Source: Acidimicrobiia bacterium (GTDB lineage Bacteria > Actinomycetota > Acidimicrobiia > Acidimicrobiales > Ilumatobacteraceae). From it: a stretch of DNA of 5,660 nt. Both the position numbers and the translations under genes were made by a program. Each line of letters begins with the position of its first letter. Positions within the stretch are counted from its first letter, which is position 1. Location of the stretch: assembly GCA_030425785.1 (NCBI GenBank), contig JAUHYJ010000273.1, forward strand, positions 1-5,660, given 5' to 3'. Positions 1 through 5,231 of this stretch are shown here, one piece after another. The notes under the pieces were generated by a model. That model ran no database searches. It was not told the DNA's origin and saw only the letters and a list, made by a program, of their open reading frames with translations.

Positions 1-1
1 C

Positions 2-91
2 GAGCCGATCCAGAAGATCCGGTTCCTGCCGTACGCGCACCAGCGCTTCCACCGGTTCCTCGACACGTGGCGAGCGACGTTCGCCGGCTGA
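2..91 (+). CDS. C-terminal end of an unidentified protein (5' end outside window)
   Basis: The window opens inside a plus-strand gene. The frame starting at base 2 reads 29 codons and stops at TGA 89-91. Nearly every codon ends in G or C, the signature of true coding sequence in this genome. The tail is rich in aromatic and basic residues (RFLPYAHQRFHRFLDTWR) and looks like a folded, amphipathic C-terminus. It is too short for me to name a family. It converges on the minus-strand phosphatase gene whose stop lies 51 bases further on. Coding status is fairly sure; function is unknown. Confidence 0.7.
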   Translation, partial: EPIQKIRFLPYAHQRFHRFLDTWRATFAG

Positions 92-142
92 CTCGCAGGG
101 GCGCCGCGGTGGGCCGCGACTGCTCCCCGGCGCACCGACGCG

Positions 143-682
143 TCACGCGGCGTCGAGCAAGCGGGCGTCGATGCCGAGTCGACGCGCTGCGGCGACGTTG
201 CGTGGCGAGTCGTCGATGAAGCACACGGTCCGGTGCCAGCCGGCGTCGAGGAGCGGCGCGAACGCGCGCACGTCGGGCTTGGCGGCGCCCAAACGGTCCG
301 ACACCAGCACGCGCTCGAACCGGTCGGCGATGCCGAATCGCGCGAGGCGCGGCAGCAGCCACTCGGAGCGGTGGTTGCTGAGCAACCAGAGCGTCTGATC
401 GGACCGTTCGATCTGCTCGAACAGCGGGCCGGGGCCGTAGCCGCGCTCGACGTCGGCGCTGAGCCGCTGCGGGTCGTCGCCGGGGAACAGCCCTCGCCAC
501 ATGGCCTCCGGCGTGGTGCGACCTTCCCACAGGTCGAGCCGGTACTCGTGCCGCCAGCGCCACCAGACCTCGTCGGGGTCCTCGCGCCGGTCGAGCGCGC
601 GTCGATGGACGAACTCGGGGAACGCGCGCGTGAACACCACCCCGTGCACGTCGAGGACGACGAGGTCGGCGGCGGCGATCAC
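143..682 (-). CDS. HAD-superfamily hydrolase (putative phosphatase), last gene of the operon
   Basis: The product is a cytoplasmic 179-residue protein of the haloacid dehalogenase superfamily, subfamily I type, which usually acts as a small-molecule phosphatase. Motif I is VVLDVHGVV with the nucleophile Asp11. A small helical cap follows (about residues 18-90). Motif II is LLSNH (Ser102), motif III Lys135 in GAAKPD, and motif IV FIDDSPRN (Asp157-Asp158). The length is normal for the family. The start is GTG at 682, chosen because the fold begins there and because it overlaps the TGA of the kinase gene by 4 nt (GTGA), a translational-coupling arrangement; no good Shine-Dalgarno is seen. Oddly, the second motif I aspartate, normally the general acid/base, is His13. 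Family assignment is firm; substrate and catalytic competence are open. Given its neighbour, a phosphoglycerate-type substrate is possible, but that is inference. Confidence 0.85.
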   Translation of the reverse strand: MIAAADLVVLDVHGVVFTRAFPEFVHRRALDRREDPDEVWWRWRHEYRLDLWEGRTTPEAMWRGLFPGDDPQRLSADVERGYGPGPLFEQIERSDQTLWLLSNHRSEWLLPRLARFGIADRFERVLVSDRLGAAKPDVRAFAPLLDAGWHRTVCFIDDSPRNVAAARRLGIDARLLDAA

Positions 683-1587
683 GCTGCGACCGGCCCGAGG
701 CGGGCGACGATCTCGCCGACCAGGTGTTGGGTCATCTCGGTGGCGTCGGCGATGTCGATCACCGGCACGGCCCGGTCGACCGCGCGAGTTCGGAGGTGTT
801 CCTGGATGCGACCGATGTGTTCGAATCCGTCGAGGTGGCGCCGACCGTCGCGGAGGGGCTCGGCGACGGCGCGACGTTCGAGATTCGAGCGGTGGACCTC
901 GGTCGGTGCCGTCACGAGCCGCTCGACGACGATCGGTCGGGATGGGTGGTCGGCGAGCGCATCGGCCAGGGAGCCCGGGGTGAGGTGGACGCCCTCCGCG
1001 ATCACCGAGCGCTGCTCGGTGACGAGCCGGCTCGCCACCGCCGCCATCGCGTTCGACACCGCCGCGCACTGACGGTCGAAGTCGACGAACGGGTCGGGTC
1101 GGGTCGCATCGATCAGCTCGAACGTCGAGGCGTGGAGCTCGGGGAGCACCGCGGCCGGCACCGTCGTCCGCAGCACCTCGCGGATCGCGTCGGTCGTGAC
1201 GATGCGAGTGATGTCGAGGCGAACGGCGAGTCGGGTGGCGAGGGTGCTCTTCCCGGTGCCGGGGGCGCCGGTGAGCACGATGACGATCGGGCGGCCGCTG
1301 CGGCGGGCGGCCCGCCAGGCCAGCCACCGATCTGCGATCTCGTCGCCCTCTGGTGTCCTCCGCAGCGCCTCGTGCGCCGCACGGACGAGGTCGTCCGCAT
1401 CGTGGCGGCCGGCTCCGTCGGCGCGCAGCGCCTGTTGCACGACCACGGCGAGGCGGTACGCCTCCTCGGTGGTGACACCGGTCGGCAGCAGGCTCGACGC
1501 CATGATGCCGCGCGAGTACGGGAGGTCCTCGCCGTAGCGGTTGGTGATCAGCAGCTCGGGGTCGCCGAGGCTCAGGTCGTCGGACAT
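679..1587 (-). CDS. 2-phosphoglycerate kinase-like protein (P-loop kinase, COG2074 type)
   Basis: The product is a 302-residue predicted kinase resembling archaeal 2-phosphoglycerate kinase. That enzyme phosphorylates 2-phosphoglycerate to 2,3-bisphosphoglycerate with ATP, the first step to cyclic 2,3-diphosphoglycerate in some methanogens. Residues 10-95 look like the family's N-terminal ATP-cone-like region (LPYSRGIMASSL, then an EEAYRLA segment). The Walker A motif GAPGTGKST is at 107-115. Family-typical blocks follow: TTDAIREVLR (131-140), LHASTFE (151-157) and AEGVHLTPG (197-205). The C-terminal HLDGFEHIGRIQEHL and PVID segments also match the family as I recall it. ATG at 1587 is chosen because GGAG lies 5 nt upstream; a longer frame to 1725 only reads over the previous gene. 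It begins 1 nt after the NuoF-like stop and overlaps the phosphatase start by 4 nt, so it is the middle gene of an operon. The family is confident; the substrate in a bacterium is less certain. Confidence 0.85.
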   Translation of the reverse strand: MSDDLSLGDPELLITNRYGEDLPYSRGIMASSLLPTGVTTEEAYRLAVVVQQALRADGAGRHDADDLVRAAHEALRRTPEGDEIADRWLAWRAARRSGRPIVIVLTGAPGTGKSTLATRLAVRLDITRIVTTDAIREVLRTTVPAAVLPELHASTFELIDATRPDPFVDFDRQCAAVSNAMAAVASRLVTEQRSVIAEGVHLTPGSLADALADHPSRPIVVERLVTAPTEVHRSNLERRAVAEPLRDGRRHLDGFEHIGRIQEHLRTRAVDRAVPVIDIADATEMTQHLVGEIVARLGPVAA

Positions 1588-1588
1588 G

Positions 1589-3004
1589 TCAGCTCCGAGT
1601 GAGGCGGACCGGCGTCTCGTGGTACGTCCAGTCCGGGTGCTTGTGTGGTGGTCCGGCCGCGACGGTCGCGACCCCGTCTCGCAGGTCGACGAGTTTCGGG
1701 AGCGGGACGTCGGGATCGCCGGCAACCCCGGCCAGGCGCTCGGCCAGATCGTCGGGAAACCGATCGAGCAGGCTGGCGATGACGCGCTGCTCCTGTGTCG
1801 GGAGGTAGCACCGGGCCGAGTCGGTGACCCCGGCCAGCGATCGACGGAGCGCTGCGACCGCGCTGGTCGCCGGTGGGTCTCCGAGCACGAGTCGTTCGAG
1901 GAGCGCCGTCACGTCGTGCGTCCCGAGCTTGCACGAGTTGCACTGGCCGCACGACTCGATGTGCAGGAATCGCGAGACCTGGTACGCGACATCGACCATG
2001 TTGCGGGTGTCGTCGTAGACGATGAAACCGGCCGACCCGAGGCCGCTGCCGACGGCTGCGAGCCCCTCGTACGAGACGGGCGCGTCCAGGTCCGCCGCGG
2101 TCACGACCGGGTTCGCGACCCCCGGCAGGACCGCCTTGATCCGGCGACCCGGACGAACTCCGCCGGCGAGATCCTCGATGACGTCGCCGAGTTGTCGACC
2201 GAGCCCGACGGTGGCCACTGCGGCCCGGGCGACGTCGCCGGTCACGGTCACGATGGTCGGACCCGGCGAGTCCGGGGTGCCGAGCGACCGGTACCAGTCG
2301 GCACCGAACCGGTGGACGAGCGCCACGTGGGCGAGCGACTCCGCGTTGTTCACGACCGCCGGGTTCGAGCTGGGCGTCGCCGGCCCACCGGGTGAGTCGT
2401 CGACGCCCGCCGACCATCCGAGCTGCGGCCCGGTCGTGTAGAGCCCGTAGAGGTACGGAGGGATCTGCCGCGGGAGTGGATCGTCGCCCTCGATCACTTC
2501 GAGCAGCGCCGTCTCCTCACCGAACAGATAGTGGTCGGGGCCCTCGACGACCTGGACGTCGAGCCCCGCGAGCAGGCCGGCGGCATCGAACTCGGATCGG
2601 GCGACGACGAGCCGATCGACGATGTCGCGGTAGATGGCCTTGGTCGCAACGACGATGCGTCGGGCGTCGACGGCGTGTGCGGCGACGAGTGCGCCTTCGA
2701 TGACGAGATACGGGTTGGCGCGAGCGAGCGCGCGATCCTTGAACGTCCCCGGTTCGCCCTCGGCCAGGTTGACGACCACGAAGCGCTCGTCGTCGGGGCC
2801 GCTGCCGGCGACGACGCCCGCCCATTTCCGAGCGACCGGGAAGCCGGCGCCGCCGCGGCCGCGGACGCCGGCGGCTCGGACGATCTCGATCGCGTCGTCG
2901 GGCGTCATCGACCGAGCGGCGCGGAGCCCGTCGAGCCCGCCGCGCTCGACATGTTCGCGGAGATTCGTCACCGCCGGCTCGACGAGCAACCAATCATCCT
3001 GCAT
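1589..3004 (-). CDS. NuoF-like (51-kDa subunit-type) NADH-oxidising FMN/4Fe-4S protein, stand-alone
   Basis: The product is a 471-residue protein of the NuoF/HoxF family. These subunits oxidise NAD(P)H on FMN and pass electrons to a 4Fe-4S cluster. Visible motifs are GRGGAGFP (49-56, FMN/NADH-binding glycine-rich loop), NLAEGEPGTFKDR (79-91), YLFGEETALLEVIEG (159-173) and NPAVVNNAESLAHV (214-227). A region of about residues 248-310 is SLBB-like. The cluster motif is SCGQCNSC, with Cys352, Cys355, Cys358 and the distant fourth ligand Cys399. All four cluster cysteines and the cofactor loops are intact. ATG at 3004 is used: upstream frame is AT-rich control DNA and the family N-terminus starts about here. 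No NuoE or NuoG partner is adjacent, so this is not part of a complex I operon. It heads an operon with the kinase and phosphatase and is divergent to the selenoprotein gene. I infer a role as the NAD(P)H-dependent electron-input module of a soluble reductase. The family is very sure; the acceptor is unknown. Confidence 0.92.
   Translation of the reverse strand: MQDDWLLVEPAVTNLREHVERGGLDGLRAARSMTPDDAIEIVRAAGVRGRGGAGFPVARKWAGVVAGSGPDDERFVVVNLAEGEPGTFKDRALARANPYLVIEGALVAAHAVDARRIVVATKAIYRDIVDRLVVARSEFDAAGLLAGLDVQVVEGPDHYLFGEETALLEVIEGDDPLPRQIPPYLYGLYTTGPQLGWSAGVDDSPGGPATPSSNPAVVNNAESLAHVALVHRFGADWYRSLGTPDSPGPTIVTVTGDVARAAVATVGLGRQLGDVIEDLAGGVRPGRRIKAVLPGVANPVVTAADLDAPVSYEGLAAVGSGLGSAGFIVYDDTRNMVDVAYQVSRFLHIESCGQCNSCKLGTHDVTALLERLVLGDPPATSAVAALRRSLAGVTDSARCYLPTQEQRVIASLLDRFPDDLAERLAGVAGDPDVPLPKLVDLRDGVATVAAGPPHKHPDWTYHETPVRLTRS
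1593..1596 (-). promoter_or_regulatory. Shine-Dalgarno GGAG of the kinase gene
   Basis: GGAG on the minus strand sits 5 nt before the ATG at 1587, inside the final codons of the NuoF-like gene. It fixes the kinase start at the ATG directly behind the upstream TGA rather than at any of the earlier in-frame starts, and it supports co-transcription with reinitiation. Confidence 0.6.
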
Positions 3005-3132
3005 GGACCACACTCTAATACCAAATCTGAAAAAGGTATATTGAAGGAAGGAAAACTTCGCCGACCGTGCAAACGTGGCGGGCGGCGTCGGCTGACAACC
3101 CGACTCGGCCGGGTCGAGTCGGCGCCCTGCCG
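3005..3132. promoter_or_regulatory. Divergent promoter/control region between the NuoF-like and selenoprotein genes
   Basis: These 128 bases separate two divergently transcribed genes. Bases 3011-3060 are about two-thirds A/T, a sharp contrast with the surrounding DNA, as expected for a promoter. A -10-like TATATT (3037-3042) faces the selenoprotein, and a weaker GGTATT (3022-3017 on the minus strand) faces the NuoF-like gene. I see no convincing -35 element for either. A purine run (AAGGAAGGA, 3044-3052) resembles a ribosome site but lies about 14 nt from the nearest start, GTG 3067, which is a doubtful fit. Confidence 0.6.
3018..3039. promoter_or_regulatory. Inverted repeat ATACC-N12-GGTAT, possible operator
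   Basis: Two perfect 5-base arms (3018-3022 and 3035-3039) enclose 12 bases of A/T-rich spacer. The right arm overlaps the TATATT -10-like box, and the left arm overlaps the candidate -10 of the opposite promoter. One dimeric regulator bound here could therefore control both directions. The arms are short, so chance occurrence is possible. I cannot assign a regulator family, and no regulator gene lies in the window. Confidence 0.35.
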
Positions 3133-4326
3133 ATGCGTACGGTCGTCGGCGTGAACGACGACGCCACGATCCGCGCCGGGCTCGAGGATCTGCCCGCACC
3201 CGAACTCGACCCGGTCGCGACGGTCCTCGACCGGCCGCTCGCCGACTGTCGGGTCGCGATCGTCACCACGGCCGGGTTGAAGCCGAACGGCGAGGTCGCA
3301 CTGTGGATGACCGGTGATCAGTCGTTCCAGGAGCTCCGGGGCGACGCCAGAGACCTGCAGTTGTCGCACTTCAGCCCGAACTTCGATCGGACCGGGATCA
3401 TCCAGGACCTCAACGTCGTCTACCCGGTCGATCGGCTCCACGAGATGGCGGGCACGGGGGAGATCGGCTCGGTGAACGAGCGGCACTTCTCGTTCATGGG
3501 CGCCCAGATGGAGTACTCGACGATGATCCAGGACACCGGTCCTGCGGTCGCGCAGCAGCTGGTGGACGACGGGGTCGACGTCGTGCTGCTGACCCCCATT
3601 TGACCGTTCTGCACGCGCACCGTGAGTGTGCTCTCCCATGTGCTCGAACGGGCCGGGCTCGCCACGGTGGCGTTGGCCAGCATCCGGGGCCAAGCGGTCA
3701 GTGCGCGTCCGCCGCGGGCGCTGTTCTGCGAGTTCCCGCTCGGCCGTCCGCTCGGGAAGCCGAACGACGCTGCCTTCCAGTCCGACGTGATCCGCGCCGC
3801 GCTCGCGCTCCTCGCGCGCTCCGACGTGCCGGTGCTCGAGACGTACCCCGAGGTCATCGAGGACCGGGGTGACGCTCCGGCGGCGTGCCCGCTGCCGCCC
3901 CGCCTCGACACCGACGGTCACCCGGCGGCGGCGGAGGCACGCGGTCTGCGCGACGCGTATCAGCGCAATCTCGATCGGTACGGGCGCACCTCGCTCGGAC
4001 GGCTCGCCGGACCGGACGAGATCCCCGACCTGCTCGAACGGATCGCCCGGCTCGAGACGGGTGAGTCGCTCGCCGATGCCGAGCTCGACGGGGGCCGGCT
4101 CATCGCCGCCGGACAGGACGTGCGTGCCTACTACGAAGAGGCCGGTCTGCAGCTCGCCGACGTCACGGGTGCGCGCCAACTCGAGACCTGGTTCTTCGAG
4201 TCGACCGAGGCCGGTCGGCTGCTCGTCCGCGTCCAGGGTGTGCTGGCCGAGCGCAGCGACGACACGATCTCGCGCCAGTACATGATGCCGTTCACCCAGT
4301 CGCTGCGCGCCCGCGGCAAGCTCTGA
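3133..4326 (+). CDS. PrdB/GrdB-family selenoprotein (selenoprotein B-like reductase subunit), TGA 3601 read as Sec
   Basis: This is one gene read through an in-frame TGA at 3601-3603. It gives 397 residues with Sec157 in TPI-Sec-PFC, a UxxC redox motif with Cys160. The family is selenoprotein B of D-proline and glycine/sarcosine/betaine reductases, which use Sec for reductive cleavage of the substrate. Before the TGA, residues 34-156 match PrdB-like sequence as I recall it: RPLADCRVAIVTTAG (34-48), LSHFSPNFD (77-85), DLNVVYPVDRLHEM (92-105), then TGPAVAQQLVDDGVDVVLLT. After it the frame continues with LSHVLERAGLATVALAS (167-183) and the family-like PRALFCEFPLG...GKP (194-210). Sec near residue 150 agrees with PrdB. 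Residues about 245-397 form an extra domain with CPLPPR (252-257), YYEEAGLQLAD (333-343) and ETWFFES (351-357). The start is uncertain: ATG 3133 is preferred, GTG 3151 and GTG 3067 are alternatives, and none has a good ribosome site. It is divergent to the NuoF-like gene, a plausible electron donor. Substrate is unknown; GrdE/PrdA-type partner genes are not in the window. Confidence 0.85.
3601..3603 (+). other. In-frame TGA, predicted selenocysteine codon (Sec157)
   Basis: This is the only in-frame stop between 3133 and 4324. Family similarity runs unbroken across it in the same frame, and it falls where PrdB/GrdB proteins carry Sec (or Cys in non-selenium homologues). The next residues are Pro-Phe-Cys, completing the redox pair. 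Confidence 0.85.
3601..3651 (+). promoter_or_regulatory. Candidate bacterial SECIS stem-loop directly 3' of the Sec codon
   Basis: The base-paired segments are nested. CCGTTC (3604-3609) pairs with GAACGG (3646-3651). GCAC (3611-3614) pairs with GTGC (3640-3643). GCGCAC (3615-3620) pairs with GTGTGC (3626-3631), with one G-U pair. The apical loop is CGTGA (3621-3625), which contains the GU dinucleotide expected in SelB-recognised loops. The loop begins 17 nt after the TGA, within the spacing known for bacterial SECIS elements. An 8-base bulge (3632-3639) between the upper and lower stems on the 3' side is unusual. Pairing was done by eye without folding energies. Confidence 0.65.
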
Positions 4327-4360
4327 CGGCGGGTCCGGGTCAGCCGATCCGGACCCGCCG
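4327..4360. terminator. GC-rich hairpin between convergent genes, likely bidirectional terminator
   Basis: A perfect 12-bp inverted repeat (4327-4338 with 4349-4360) extends by three further pairs, one of them G-T, to a 15-bp stem with the 4-base loop AGCC. It starts at the base after the selenoprotein stop codon. No T-tract follows on either side, which is common for terminators in high-GC actinobacteria. The right half lies inside the last codons of the minus-strand hypothetical gene, and the loop edge holds that gene's stop. Confidence 0.7.
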
Positions 4361-4693
4361 AGCGACGATGCCGTCGGCATCGCGGTCCCGCGTGTCCCGC
4401 ACATGTCGGCGTCGATCGACCGTCATCGCCGCGGGGACGGCGTCTCGATCCCGTTCCGGTTCGGCGACGCCGGCCACGTCCGCGACGCTGCCGCGACGGC
4501 TGATCAGACCGGCCTCCTGTGTCGCGACGACCGTGTCGGCACCGGGCGCCGGCGTCGACGCCCGGTGGGCTGTCGGCGTGTCGTCCGACCACCGGACGAC
4601 GACCGCCAGCAACAGGCAGCCCGCCGCACCGAGGAGGTGCGCTCCGCCCACCGGACGCCCGGTGACGAGGTCGAGCACCTCGAACGGAGCCAC
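4340..4693 (-). CDS. Hypothetical protein with one probable membrane segment
   Basis: This is an open frame of 117 codons from GTG 4693 to TGA at 4340, starting 7 nt after the stop of the DUF1772 gene and so possibly co-transcribed with it. Most codons end in G or C, which supports coding. Residues about 18-34 (HLLGAAGCLLLAVVV) form a hydrophobic stretch that could be a single transmembrane helix or an uncleaved signal anchor. The remaining 80 residues are polar, rich in Arg, Asp and Ala, and look disordered. I recognise no family. It has no clear ribosome site, and its last codons coincide with the terminator hairpin. It may instead be a chance frame in high-GC DNA. Confidence 0.42.
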   Translation of the reverse strand: MAPFEVLDLVTGRPVGGAHLLGAAGCLLLAVVVRWSDDTPTAHRASTPAPGADTVVATQEAGLISRRGSVADVAGVAEPERDRDAVPAAMTVDRRRHVRDTRDRDADGIVARRVRIG

Positions 4694-4700
4694 GGCCGAC

Positions 4701-5201
4701 TCAGACGTCCTCGGTGGCGACCAGGGCTGCTGCTGCCGCCAGGGCGAACGAGGCGACGCTGGCGACGGTGCGGAGGTAGTGCCAGCGGTTCCAGGGCTGT
4801 TCGTACGTGGTGCGGCGCCGCTCGATCGCCTCGCTCGCCGAGCCGCGGAGGTCGAACCCGTCGAGGGCGTTGTTCAGCGGCACGTTGCCGCCGATCGTGA
4901 CACCGAGCACCCCGACCACATAGGTCGCGGTCGCGCCGGCCAGCAGCCAACCGCGGCGGTGCTCGCCGGCGCGGAACTGCAAGACGGCGGCGCCACCGAG
5001 CACGAGCGGGATGCCCATGAACGGGACGACGAAGGCCGGGTTGATGATGGCCCGGTTGATGTGCTGCATGGTGTCGACGTAGTTGCCCGCCGGCACGCGC
5101 TTGGTGCCGGGGATCACCGACACCGACCAGCCGTACAGCAGGCCGGACATGAGGCCGGTGGTGACGATGCCACCACCGAGGAGAGCGGTCTCGAGATTCA
5201 T
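4701..5201 (-). CDS. DUF1772 / anthrone oxygenase-like integral membrane protein
   Basis: The product is a 166-residue membrane protein with four predicted helices: about 6-27, 54-78, 84-108 and 143-163. The family hallmark GGNVPLNNAL follows helix 3 (about 104-113). A WNRWHYLRT segment (about 136-144) precedes helix 4, also typical of DUF1772. Some relatives act as cofactor-free anthrone oxygenases in polyketide pathways, but most bacterial members have no known role. There are no polyketide genes here, so I do not claim that activity. ATG 5201 is well supported by AAAGGA 7 nt upstream. It lies 30 nt behind the NmrA-like gene on the same strand and probably shares its transcript. Length and helix number are normal for the family. 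Confidence 0.8.
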   Translation of the reverse strand: MNLETALLGGGIVTTGLMSGLLYGWSVSVIPGTKRVPAGNYVDTMQHINRAIINPAFVVPFMGIPLVLGGAAVLQFRAGEHRRGWLLAGATATYVVGVLGVTIGGNVPLNNALDGFDLRGSASEAIERRRTTYEQPWNRWHYLRTVASVASFALAAAAALVATEDV

Positions 5202-5208
5202 GACGAGG

Positions 5209-5214
5209 TCCTTT
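5209..5214 (-). promoter_or_regulatory. Shine-Dalgarno AAAGGA of the DUF1772 gene
   Basis: AAAGGA on the minus strand is followed by a 7-nt spacer and the ATG at 5201. It is the best ribosome-binding site in the window and fixes this start, showing that the gene is translated independently within the 30-nt gap after the NmrA-like stop. Confidence 0.75.
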
Positions 5215-5231
5215 CGAGGCGTGGGTGGGGG

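Noticed and set aside
99..133. Short inverted repeats (CGCGG/CCGCG at 105-118; GCGCC/GGCGC) between the two convergent genes near the left edge
   Set aside because: The arms are only 5 bp in very GC-rich DNA with no T-tract, so I cannot separate a weak terminator from chance.
143..1327. Extended phosphatase reading frame up to 1327 on the minus strand
   Set aside because: The part above 682 overlaps the kinase gene in another frame and is Arg/Pro-rich noise; the HAD fold begins at the GTG at 682.
1541..2395. Plus-strand frames of up to 292 codons opposite the kinase and NuoF-like genes
   Set aside because: They are antisense mirrors of strongly supported genes with intact motifs, show Arg/Gly/Asp-biased composition and have no recognisable domain.
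3067..3132. N-terminal extension of the selenoprotein from GTG 3067
   Set aside because: The 22 added residues are Arg/Pro/Ala-rich and unlike the family N-terminus, and the purine-rich ribosome-like site is about 14 nt away. It remains a possible alternative start but is not preferred.
3622..4326. A separate gene starting at GTG 3622, downstream of the TGA
   Set aside because: The start falls in the predicted SECIS loop, has no ribosome site, and would cut the family fold and lose the UxxC motif. The same-frame similarity before the TGA makes one read-through gene the better explanation.
3133..4326. Pseudogene with a nonsense mutation
   Set aside because: There is only one stop and no frameshift, third-position GC is kept on both sides, and the TGA sits at the family's catalytic Sec position beside a conserved-type Cys. 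A random stop there is unlikely.
2968..4404. Long (478-codon) minus-strand open frame opposite the whole selenoprotein gene, unbroken where the sense strand has its TGA
   Set aside because: It is Arg/Asp/Gly-rich with no recognisable motif, overlaps the AT-rich control region and the start of the NuoF-like gene, and is explained by the codon bias of the sense gene. A gene finder could wrongly choose it because the true gene is split by TGA.
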